From: Rugalucina vietnamica
Taxonomy: Eukaryota > Mollusca > Bivalvia > Lucinida > Lucinidae
Direction of reading: 5' to 3'
Assembly: GCA_964017185.1 (NCBI GenBank)
Contig: OZ024876.1
Location: 14,323,726 to 14,387,725, forward strand
Length of the DNA: 64,000 nucleotides
Below the pieces are notes generated by a model, which worked only from the letters and a program-made list of their open reading frames with translations, searched no databases and had not been told where the DNA came from. Below, one piece after another: positions 54,892-64,000 of this stretch (position 1 is its first letter; each line of letters starts with the position of its first letter). A program made the position numbers and the translations under genes.

Positions 54892-55171
54892 CTGAAAGTA
54901 CAAAAGAAACAGAGGATCTTTCACGAGTGCTCTTTTCATACAAAATCTATTAAATGAGCTTTGGCAAATTTAATAAATTTCAAATGAAATGACCGAGATT
55001 GTAAAATTTGTTTTATCATGACTTTTAAAATAAGATTTTATCGCCTTCAAAGTGAAAATTTTTTCAATGAAATTTTTCATAGTTGTTATGAACGTTGTTA
55101 ATACTTGTGTGGTCATAACACTTTTTATTACATGATGTTATCCACTGGAAAACAGTGGTGTCATATGATAA

Positions 55172-56166
55172 ACCAGAGGACCAATGGTCCTGTAAACGCT
55201 CACCTGAGATCTGCTGTATATACGAATGTTATAGAAAATAGTCCCAGTATAGGGGAAGATGAAGCCCTTGGGCCATTTTTTTTTTCAGAATAAGCAATAT
55301 ACTGTCCATACAAGTTTTTTCCCTTCAAATGACATTTTAACAGTTTACCCATTCAAATACATAGGCAAATCATGTTGACCTTGCCTTAAAATTGGTCAAG
55401 GTCATCACTGGGTCATGATTTATACATACATTGTAGTACTTGAGTCATCGATGCTTCATGCCAAATTTCTTTAAAATTGGCCCACCAGTTCCGGAGAAGA
55501 TTTTTGAAGGGTTTATACCATATATGGGCATGGCGACCATCTTGGTCATGTGATCTTGATTATTTATATACACATTGATTCCCCCATTCTATAGATGCTT
55601 CACCTGAAATTTGGCTTTATTATGGTAATATACATGTATAATGCCCCGGGGCTGGGGCAAATGAGCCCCTGGGGTCCAATTTTTTTCAGAATCATTAATA
55701 TTCAGTCCTACTGCCCATTTCCTGCAAGACTTTCACTTTAAATGACATTTTAACAATTTTCCCCATTCAAATGCATGGGCAACCTATGTTGACCTTGCCG
55801 TAAAATATGTCAAGGTCATCCAAAGGTCATAATTTATAAACACATTGTAGTACTCTAGTCCCCAATGCTTCATGCCAAGATTCGTTGAAATCGATCCAGT
55901 GGTTCCGGAGAAGAAGAATTTTGAAGGGTTTTTACCATATATGGGCATGGCGGCCATCTTGGTCATGTGACCTGGATTATTTATAAACACATTGGTTCCC
56001 CCTTTTTATAGATGCTTCATATAAAATTTGGCTTTGATTGGCCAAGCAGTTTCAGTGAAGAAGATCTTTGAAAATGGTGGACGACGACGGACGGACGACG
56101 GACGGACGCTGGATCATGGCCATCCTATAAGCTCACCTTGTAAGCCTAACGGCTCAGGTGAGCTAA
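55172..56166. mobile_element. Pearl-like element PL-D, two core units
   Basis: ACCAGAGGACCAATGGTCCT start, CATGGCGACCATCTTGGTCA and CATGGCGGCCATCTTGGTCA landmarks at 55529 and 55946, GACGGACGG microsatellite and the end CGGCTCAGGTGAGCTAA. It lies within a short repeat that also occurs near 4905. Confidence 0.85.
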
Positions 56167-57365
56167 AAATATCATTTAAAGACCAGTAGTTGTAGAATAA
56201 AAATACATTCAACTCAAAATGCCTATTAACATGATTAAAAAGTCTTTTTATGGTTCAGTCTAATGATTTTTGATTTTATTCATTATAATTTAATTATGCA
56301 TACAGTTAAGCTATGACAAGACGTAACAGTAAGTGCACTTGGTATGCACGTTGAAGTGCAGTTTACTTGCAATGTTTGATAGTAATTAGTGCACTTACTA
56401 GTGCACTCCATATGCACAAGGGTGTTACCTTTCGTCTTAGCACTAAGTAGATGTGTGTGCTTTGAGTGAAAAGATAGCTCTGATTTGAATGTATATATCT
56501 GGATTACCTCCCATATCATGCATATTGGGTGGCAAAATGTGCCACAATCTACAGCCCCTTTCACTCAAGTTTGCCGTTTGAGCATTTAGATCAATCAAGT
56601 TTATGCACTCGAGTTTGCAGTTTGAGCATTTAGGTCAATCAAGTTTGTGTGTAAATCAGGTAAATTTTTTTTCTATTTTAGAACTGAAACAGTGTCACAG
56701 GTGCCAGGAGTTCTTAAAATCTATTCAGCATTTATCTTTACATGTATGTTATAATGTCAACACTTCTGATAAAAACATTGTAATTGTTTGGTTAAAGTGC
56801 ATTTTTATTTCAAAATTCTTTGCATAACATATACAATGCATATTAATAACACACATTTGAAATAGTATATATATAGACAAAATGAGAATTTTATAAATTT
56901 TAGTAGTTCCCTATCGGCCGAAATTCTACATAGTAAGTTAAAAATTTCAGTTGAATTTGCTGTTTTAAAGGTCATTTAGTTTGAAACTGCCAATCAAATC
57001 AGCAGATCAATCAATCCAGATATCTTTGTTGACAACATGAAAAGAAACTCAGATCTTCAGAACATGTGGTCTTCTTGTGTAATGCAAATGCTCAAATGGC
57101 AAACTCCAGTGAAAAGGGGTGTAAATATAAACCCATTATGATCTTAATTTCTAGGTTCAATTTTCCAGTTTACATCATAGAATTATCAAAGTATATCACT
57201 ACAGTCTTGAAAACAAGAGTTCAGTTTATATTCCATCTGTGCCTGCTGAAAAAATGGAGAAAAATGTGACAAAAAGTTCAAGTATGACCAGGAAAACTTG
57301 GAGTTAAAGTACAAATATGAAACTCACGAGTGAAACATGTATATACCAGGTACAAAATGTTGCAT
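56167..57365. other. Stretch without recognisable gene
   Basis: Contains a 43-44-bp tandem duplication (GAGTTTGC(C/A)GTTTGAGCAT, 56566-56652). None of the open frames resembles the missing N-terminal RASGRF exons. Confidence 0.5.
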
Positions 57366-57420
57366 GATTCTGAATCTGAATAGTTTACTGGTGACACGCC
57401 AAATGACATTATTTCAACAA
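57366..57420 (-). mobile_element. LINE 3' terminal fragment
   Basis: Only the last 55 bp of the same LINE: TTCTGAATCTGAATAGTTTA...AAATGACATTATTTCAACA. Confidence 0.75.
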
Positions 57421-57729
57421 CCTTGGCCAATCCCTCAAACAGGGCTGAATTCCGACCGATTTCCACAAACTGGGCCAATCTAATAAATGAAGGCCATTCT
57501 TTTCATGGGTTACAAGATTATGCATTCTTACAACTGTCCAACAAACAGTGATTTATTACTCAACAAATCTGTCACTAGAGCTTGTCCATTTCTAACACAA
57601 AATAAATAGAATTCATGCCGCTAAAAACTTTGATATCATTCAGTTTTCCACCATTCCGCCAAATGTTGGACAGTGTTACAGACATTTACACACATTTTAC
57701 TCTTGTTATGCGCCGGAAGGATGTCTAAT

Positions 57730-57800
57730 GGCAAGATTTCAATGCCTGATAGGATAGTTGACGTCATAAAAATCAAGATGGCGGGGAAAGGGTGCAAACC
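57730..57800 (+). promoter_or_regulatory. CRE and YY1-like sites beside the foldback element
   Basis: TGACGTCA at 57759-57766 and AAGATGGCGG at 57775-57784, a pairing often seen at housekeeping promoters. No transcript can be traced, so this may be chance. Confidence 0.25.
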
Positions 57801-57924
57801 TACATCAGGCTTATTAAAAAGACAATTGGCCAGTTTGTGGGAATTCTAGATACTTTTCAGCCCAGTTTGTACCGGATATTGAAGTTCGATACCTAAAAAC
57901 AGCTTTCCAATCAGAAAGGCCCCA

Positions 57925-59345
57925 CAGATACTTGGGGTTACTGTTTAGACTTTTTTTCAAAAGCTCATACTTGTACTTTTTTTTTCAAAACTTACAATTA
58001 TATTTTTTGTTATCTTTTTGAGCTTTTATGCAATATTCGTGACCTTGCAAAATTAGAAAAAAATGTCTAGAATCTATAGAAAGCAATCGAAATACTGATA
58101 TGCCATCCTGAATGTAGAGAAAAAACACAAGATAAACAACTTCGCTTTTCCAAATTCTCGACCGTCACTTTGAAAAGACAAACTGATTCACTAATCCGTA
58201 ACTTACAAGAATCTGATATATATCAGCATGTCCGGGAATCATTACGCTTCAAAGGGACACAGAAAGTATTTAATTATTCCCTTGCATACCCACAAAATCG
58301 TCTGTTAAACAGCAGTTCTCCTCACTACCGCACTAAGGTGGCCACAGTTGTTTACAGTAAAGGAAATCCTGTTTGCCATGTGACTGGCCCGCTTGTTTTC
58401 ATTGGTCAATCAGGTACGACGCAACCAAATCCAAATTGCCATGTGACTGGACCGCTTGTTTTCATTGGTCAATCAAGTCTGACGCAATCAGAGGTTACTT
58501 TCGGTTTGATCGCTGGTTACCCGTTTTCGCCGTTTTAAAACGTACGCTCGGAATCCAGTCACATCCATTATTTACTTCCGGCCACCTCAGTGCGGTAGTG
58601 ATGAGAATCGTTGTTTAACAGCCGATTTTGTGGGTATGCAACGGAATATTTTAATGCTTTCTGTATCCTTTTGAAGCGTAATGATTCCCGGACATGCTGA
58701 TATATAAAAGATTCTTGTAAGTTACAGATTAATGAATCAGTTTGTCTTTCCAAAATGACGGTCGAGAATTTGGAAAAGCGAAGTTGTTTATCTTGTGTTT
58801 TTTCTTTACATTAGTGATTGCTTATCAGTATTTCTAATGCTTTTTATGTATTGACCCGGTCGGCACGCTACTCTTTCGTGGGGAAAAATCAATATTGGTT
58901 ACCGGAACTGCACCTTTCCCGCCTCTACGCTCATTCGGTTGAGGGTATAACTCGGTCAATATCGTTAAGATTTAATCATTTTTAGACGCTTATTAAATCA
59001 TAATTTGTTAGAAACATAACGGGGTTCATACCATTAGTTGAAGAAATTGTGAAGATCGAAAAATACATGCAAAGCTTTTATTAATATTTTTATTTTGTTT
59101 TCATATTTTAATTCAGCGAGGTTACAGCGATAAACACCGAGTTATTCACCTCGTACAAATGACCTATGACGTCACGCCGACCCGATCAATTCTAGACATG
59201 TTTTTCTAATTGTAAAAGGTCAGGACTAATGCAGAAAAGCTAAATGAAGAAGAAAAAAATACAAGTATCCTAAAAGTTTTTTTTTTAAAGTACAAGTATT
59301 AGCTTTTTGCAAAATCTAAACAGTAACCCCAAGTATCTGTGAAAA
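57925..59345. mobile_element. 1.4-kb foldback element with nested MITE
   Basis: The left arm 57925-58345 and right arm 58585-59345 are inverted copies. Outer ends: CAGATACTTGGGGTTACTGT and its reverse; inner part: AACAACTTCGCTTTTCCAAA and its reverse. The loop (58370-58500) holds a 62-bp tandem duplication, each copy with GTTTTCATTGGTCAATCA, an inverted CCAAT box. Open frames in both arms differ mainly by amino-acid-changing substitutions, so they do not look coding. Confidence 0.8.
58852..59193. mobile_element. MITE nested in the right arm of the foldback element
   Basis: TTGACCCGGTCGGC at the left and GCCGACCCGATCAA at the right. The other arm of the host lacks this stretch, which defines the borders. 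It contains TGACGTCA-like sites. Confidence 0.75.
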
Positions 59346-59740
59346 TTGCACAAACGGATGAGTCACGAAAACATATGACGATACGTTACAAATGTGTTAA
59401 TCGTTACAAAAAAGTAAAACAAATCAATCTGTTGCTTCTCTTATGTAAACCACTTGGTATTTAAGTGAAATAAGTGTCTGTCATCTGTTTATTGTGGCTG
59501 TTATTTCGGTTTCACGTTTTTTCAGTGAGCTTCACTAAATAACTCCCGCCGTTTTTTATTCCTTCGAGAGCATTGAGGGGTGATAAAATCCGGTACTTCT
59601 TTCTTTTGTATGTATTATCCTCCAACCGCTGGGAGCACCCAAGTATTAAACGTGGTAAAATACCATATCGTTTTCACTGAGAATCTAAAACTGATCAAAA
59701 CTTTGTGCACTTTAACAGTTTTGTGTGAACTCCTTCACCA

Positions 59741-59986
59741 ATGGAGAATCTGAAAGTTCTGAATCTGAATCTGAATAGTTTACTGGTGACACGCCAAATG
59801 ACATTATTTCACCAGGGGGTTCGGATGGGGGAGAAATTAGTCCCTTGAACGCACGAGTGTAGCGAACTTGGACACACAGTCATCAGACATTTCAGCAGAG
59901 GAGAGAAGTGAATCAGGGAGGTCATTCCAGTCCCTGATAGTCTGTGGAAAGAAACTACTTTTGTACGCTTCTTTGCTAGCTGAAGG
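59741..59986 (-). pseudogene. LINE 3' end, second copy, with long flanking duplications
   Basis: Nearly identical to the 9262 copy over its length ([20 protein letters not shown] is the same region in another frame) and ends in an ATTCAG tail. Flanked by TTGTGCACTTTAACAGTTTT...CTTCACCA (59703-59740) and TTGTGCACTTCACAGTTTTG...CTTCACTA (59987-60022), an imperfect duplication of about 36 bp, as left by LINE insertion. Confidence 0.8.
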
Positions 59987-60029
59987 TTGTGCACTTCACA
60001 GTTTTGTGTGAACTCCTTCACTAGTGAGC

Positions 60030-60084
60030 GTCCCTTTCAAGATTCTTTCAGCTCATATGAGATGGGCGAATTAATAGGTGGGTC
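60030..60084 (-). mobile_element. Truncated tail of the tRNA-derived SINE
   Basis: CCTTTCAAGATTCTTTCAGC, TCATATGAGATGGGCGAATT matches 31472-31520 of the complete copy. Confidence 0.75.
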
Positions 60085-60345
60085 GAAAATAAATGTGCAT
60101 GCTAGGTTTTAAGAATGTCATTATGGTTCATTTAAATAAGTGTACATGCGTTTTCGAAAGAAAGTGTATTCCTTGGAAAAGTATGCAAGTTTATTAAAAA
60201 TAAACCTGCATGTTTATTGGAAAGAATGTACATTTTCGCTAGAAATGTTCATGCTAGTTCAATGATTAGAGAGAATGTGCTGTTCACTAGAAATAAATGT
60301 GCATGCTAGTTATTGGAGAGAATGTGTATGTTCACTTTTATACTC
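60085..60345. repeat. Diverged outlying units of the 48-bp satellite
   Basis: About five degenerate units, e.g. AAATAAATGTGCATGCTAGG at 60089 and a nearly standard unit at 60290-60340. They are separated from the main array by 2.3 kb that includes the heat-shock-like promoter. They follow directly on a truncated SINE end. Confidence 0.75.
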
Positions 60346-60934
60346 TTCGCCAAAAGTTTAGCATAACTATATGTCTAAAAGGAGGCAAAAATATCTGGTC
60401 AGCACTTATCCCAATGAATAACAAGAAACATCTTTAAAAAAGATAATTGTCGAAGATTAATATCTGTTATGCAATAGGGTACAGGATGCATGATGTACAT
60501 TTTATTTAAGCTTTATTCTGAAATATAAATTGTTGACAGTGCATAGAAGCTCAGTGATGTAGTAGTGATACCTAAGCACAAGATATATAGTTTCGGGACT
60601 GAAATCCATCTTTGACGGACACAAGACTAGTTTGCTCTGTTGTTGAAATGACATCACTTCCTTAGCCTGACAGCTGAACGCTCAGTGAAAAAAACTATAC
60701 CTATTCGTTTTAACGTTGACAGTTTTAACGCATATATACCCTACCCCAAATGGATATCAATCTTGTTATGTATGACAGTTACTTGTTGAAAGATGTGCAT
60801 TCAGTACTGGTAAACTTCCCAAGGGAGTATGCCCAGGAAAGTATGATGTTATACATATGATGTTTACTTGTTGTCCTTAGCAATTATTTACTTTTAGTGT
60901 CCCAGATATTGGACATAAACAGGTTGTTTACTTC

Positions 60935-61185
60935 AGAATTTTCTAGAAATTTCAAATTGTTCTTTGACGGAAAAGTCCGGAAAAATCTGGAAGAACCAAA
61001 GATGTAGAATCTTCCAGAAAAATCTTTTTTTATGTCAAAAGAATATTGTGGAATTTTCTGGAAGGATAATGGCCTCTCTAGAATATTCCAGAACATTAAA
61101 TTTTGGTAAACAACTTGTTATTTTTAGTATATGATATCATAGAATTTGCTGGAAGAATCCTGAATGTTCCTCAGTGCTATATAAG
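60935..61185 (+). promoter_or_regulatory. Heat-shock-type promoter: clustered HSEs and TATA box
   Basis: Heat-shock factor binds alternating nGAAn/nTTCn pentamers. Perfect runs are present at 60935-60954 (four pentamers), 61006-61020 (three), 61050-61064 (three, preceded in register by one perfect and one degenerate pentamer) and 61080-61094 (three). Degenerate runs in the same 5-bp register lie at 60969-60993 and 61141-61170. TATATAAG follows at 61178-61185, placing a start site near 61205-61212, with the HSEs at about -40 to -275. This is the layout of hsp70-class promoters. The plus orientation is inferred from the TATA box. Confidence 0.6.
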
Positions 61186-61207
61186 GGCTATAAATTTTCA
61201 TAAGGAC

Positions 61208-61423
61208 AATCTTTGGGTACTGTTACTATTAAGAAGTCAAAATCTATCTTACTGGAATTTAAACTTATTTTTGGATTACTTTGTGATATTCGATTCTGGA
61301 TTGGGACATAGTGCTATTTTGAAACAAACTTTAATTCTTGGGATCAGAAACTGATACAGACTTGTGTTAAAAAAATTCTGAGGGACATTCAGACATTCTT
61401 TAAGGGAATTAACATCTTGAAAG
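61208..61423 (+). other. Possible untranslated first exon after the heat-shock-type promoter
   Basis: From the TATA box to 61457 there is no ATG at all, unusual for about 265 bp of AT-rich DNA. A usable donor, AAG/GTATTG, lies at 61423/61424. Many heat-shock genes, molluscan ones included as far as I recall, have a 5'-UTR intron. The coding part would then lie beyond 64000. Neither transcript nor protein can be shown from the window. Confidence 0.3.
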
Positions 61424-62672
61424 GTATTGTACATTCATTTTTGTTTGATTGTATATATGCTTTTGATTGTTTCACATGTAATTACTGGTTAAATCACTTC
61501 TAAATAGATTTGTTAAATTTTAAACAAAGCTTGTTGCTGGCTAACCAACTTGTTGGTTTCCTTAATCTTCTAGTTACGCCTGGCACGTAACAATCTGATG
61601 CAAAAAATATCGTTATTGTGCGGTGAGCCCTTACTGGCGGAAACAACTCGTTCTGTGAAGCAGGGCCTTTGATCCGAACACGCCTATATTCAATGGAGAA
61701 AATCCGAACGCATCTTATCTACGATGGCCTGCATGGATCATAAAATTTCAAAATCCACAGATTTTTTATTTTAATTTTTCTTTGCAAAAGCTTTCGTCAC
61801 ACAAAAAGTGATTAAAATGAATAAAATAAGGATCAATGATGACTTGTATAGTAAAAAACATTATCTTAAAGTGCTTTTTAAAGAGATGCAGTTTGTTGCC
61901 TTTTTCATCTTCCATATGGTAAAAACCCGGATGCAGGTCAAAAATGATCTGAGATGTCTTCGACAAAAAAAATATCGACACAAACGTCCCTATTCGATGC
62001 TATGGGTACGGAGGAAGCAACCAGGACATTTATGGATTCAAAATCGGCAGCAAATTATATATAGATACTGAATGACAAAAGATAAGGTTACTTGTTTGAA
62101 AGAGTAATTTTCGACACTTTTTAAAATCTTGTGCATAAAGGTACACAATTTCAGTATTTTAAATCAAAAGTTATGAATATCTTTAGGCGCTAGATATAAC
62201 AATAATGTGGTATAGATATCATTATCCTGTCATTTCAGATGTAAGTAATAGACATCTGTAAAGACAAACTTGTTTTCAAAATATTAAACAATGCAATTTT
62301 GCTATACGTTCTTAACATTTTTGTTCTTTCGGAAAATGTCCGTGTTTAATGTCAGGTCTTCAGTCATTTTTTGTTTGTAACAGATCATTTCAACATACTC
62401 TTCCTTGACAAGGAGTCAATTCTGTTCGGTCGTGACGTGTGTGTGCAGCATTAAGAAACACGACGTTTTGTGAAAATAATGTCTCATAATCCTATCCAAC
62501 AATTTTAAAATCTGATGAGTCGAGACCAAACTGTCATTTGTTCTTTGCTACAACATGATTCCTTTCTAAATCAATGAATTTTGAAGTCGCATTATGCTTT
62601 GGAAATATTTTGCAGGACATTTAACTTAAGCACTTTAAAACAAGAATGTGCTAAATTTTTATCGAGATGTAT
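61424..62672. other. Stretch between the candidate leader and the satellite
   Basis: An 87-codon plus frame at 61808-62071 (rich in Lys/Arg, with YRHKRPYSMLWVRRKQPGHL) is not a family I can name. If the leader is real, this would lie in its intron. Confidence 0.4.
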
Positions 62673-64000
62673 AAATGTGCATGCTAGTTATTGGAAAGAA
62701 TGTGCATGTTCACTAGAAACAAATGTGCATGCTAGTTATTGGAAAGAATGTGCATGTTCTCTAGAAATAAATGTGCATGCTAGTTATTGGAAAGAATGTG
62801 CATATTCACTAGAAATAAATGTGCATGCTAGTTATTGGAGAGAATGTGCATGTTCTCTAGAAATAAATGTGCATGCTAGTTATTGGAGAGAATGTGCATG
62901 TTCTCTAGAAATAAATGTGCATGGTAGTTATTGGAGAGAATGTACATGTTCTATAGAAATAAATGTCCATGCTAGTCATTGGAGAGAATGTAAATGCTCA
63001 CTAGAAATAAATTTGCATGCTAGTTATTGGAAAGAATGTGCATGCTCACTAGAAATAAATGTGCATGCTAGTTATTGGAGAGAATGTGCATGCTCACTAG
63101 AAATAAATGAGCATGCTAGTCATTGGAAAGAATGTACATGTTCACTAGAAAGAAATGTGCATGCTAGTTATTGGAAAGAATGTGCATGTTCACTAGAAAT
63201 AAATATGCATGCTAGTTATTGGAAAGAATGTGCATTTTCACTAGAAATAAATGTGCATGCTAGTTATTGGAGAATATGTGCATGTTCTCTAGAAATAAAT
63301 GTGCATGGTAGTTATTGGAAAGAATGTGCATGCTCATTAGAAATAAATGTGCACGCTAATTATTGGAAAGAATGTGCATGCTCACTAGAAATAAATGTGC
63401 ATGCTAGTTATTGGAGAAAATGTGCATGCTGGTTATTGGAAAGAATGTGTATGCTCACTCGAAATAAATGTGCATACTAGTTATTGGAAAGAATGTGCAG
63501 GTTCACTAGAAATAAATGTGCATGCTAGTTATTGGAAAGAATGTGTATGCTCACTAGAAATAAATGTGCATACTAGTTATTGGAAAGAATGTGCATGTTC
63601 TCTAGAAATAAATGTGCATGCTAGTTATTGGAGAAAATGTGCATGTTCTCTAGAAGTAAATGTGCATGCTAGTTATTGGAAAGAATATGCATGTTCTCTA
63701 GAAATAAATGTGCATGCTAGTTATTGGAAAGAATGTGTATGCTCACTAGAAATAAATGTGCATACTAGTTATTGGAGAGAATGTGCATGCTCACTAGAAA
63801 TAAATGTGCATGCTAGTTATTGGAAAGAATGTGCAGGTTCACTTGAAATAAATGTGCATGCTAGTTATTTGAGAGAATGTGCATGTTCACTAGAAATAAA
63901 TGTGCATGCTAGTTATTGGAGAGAATGTGCATGCTCACTAGAAATAAATGTGCATGCTAGTTATTGGAAAGAATGTGCATGCTCACTAGAAATAAATGTG
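62673..64000. repeat. 48-bp satellite array, continues past the right edge
   Basis: Tandem units of 48 bp (starts 62673, 62721, 62769...) with consensus parts AAATGTGCATGCTAGTTATT and GGAAAGAATGTGCATG-CTCACTAGAAAT. About 27 units are in view. The motif AATGTGCATGCT occurs twice per unit. Because 48 is a multiple of 3, a frame stays open from 62581 to 63480 (repeat NVHASYWKECACSLEI). It is lost where a shortened unit near 63420 shifts the phase, so the long ORF is a by-product of the repeat. Old, diverged units lie at 60085-60345. Confidence 0.95.

Noticed and set aside
54157-54387. Possible extra RASGRF exon (phrase [20 protein letters not shown], donor-like GTATGT at 54194)
   Set aside because: No match to RasGRF. 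The PH1 and coiled-coil exons already join in phase to give the conserved Ala-Ser-Tyr, and the upstream acceptor region overlaps a MITE-A.
58170-58753. Similar predicted peptides in both arms of the foldback element (phrase IYQHVRESLRFK)
   Set aside because: The similarity comes from the inverted DNA repeat. Differences between the arms mostly change amino acids and include stops and shifts outside the matched part.
61808-62071. Transposase or other gene in the basic 87-codon frame
   Set aside because: Composition is suggestive, but I could not match it to a family and no inverted repeats frame it.
62673-64000. CRISPR-like array
   Set aside because: The 48-bp units abut without unique spacers and the context is animal nuclear DNA; the same applies to the 30-bp minisatellite.

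Overview
The window is nuclear DNA from an animal, most likely a bivalve mollusc. It is AT-rich, almost entirely non-coding, and crowded with foldback MITEs, tRNA-derived SINEs, a LINE 3' end, mariner/Tc1-type remnants, and elements built like the bivalve 'pearl' family (tandem core of about 130-460 bp, then a GACG/GACA-type microsatellite, then a terminal hairpin). No bacterial features are present.

One host gene can be read with confidence. It lies on the minus strand and spans the window: the ortholog of RASGRF1/2, the Ras guanine-nucleotide releasing factor. Thirteen exons (about 1.67 kb of coding sequence) are spread over 55 kb, with all splice phases compatible. In transcript order they run from 54891 (end of the first PH domain) through the coiled coil (50280-50133), a 33-nt microexon (44280-44248), IQ motif plus start of the DH domain (35955-35702), the rest of DH (31005-24043), the second PH domain (13662-4013), and a linker into the REM domain (2242-2160 and 80-5). 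The N-terminal exons should lie beyond 64000, and the CDC25 catalytic domain beyond position 1.

The introns hold the repeats. MITE-A (about 235 bp, ends GAGCC/GGCTC, at least 28 copies) carries 4-bp direct repeats of the form A-W-W-T. MITE-B (about 270 bp, with a central hairpin of roughly 30-bp arms) has about 20 copies or pieces and is repeatedly the target of pearl-like insertions. One pearl-like element (50950-52858) has a core monomer with a consensus oestrogen-response-type palindrome and a DR1 site at fixed spacing. A 30-bp minisatellite made of copies of a splice-acceptor sequence directly precedes the coiled-coil exon. A single-exon ORF of 383 codons (20882-22033, plus strand) has a C-terminal coiled coil and is probably retroelement-derived.

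From 54.9 to 64 kb there are no recognisable RASGRF exons. This part holds a 1.4-kb foldback element with a nested MITE (57925-59345), a short LINE insertion with long target duplications, a plus-strand promoter-like block with several perfect heat-shock elements followed by a TATA box and an ATG-free leader (60935-61423), and a 48-bp satellite that runs off the right edge (62673-64000).
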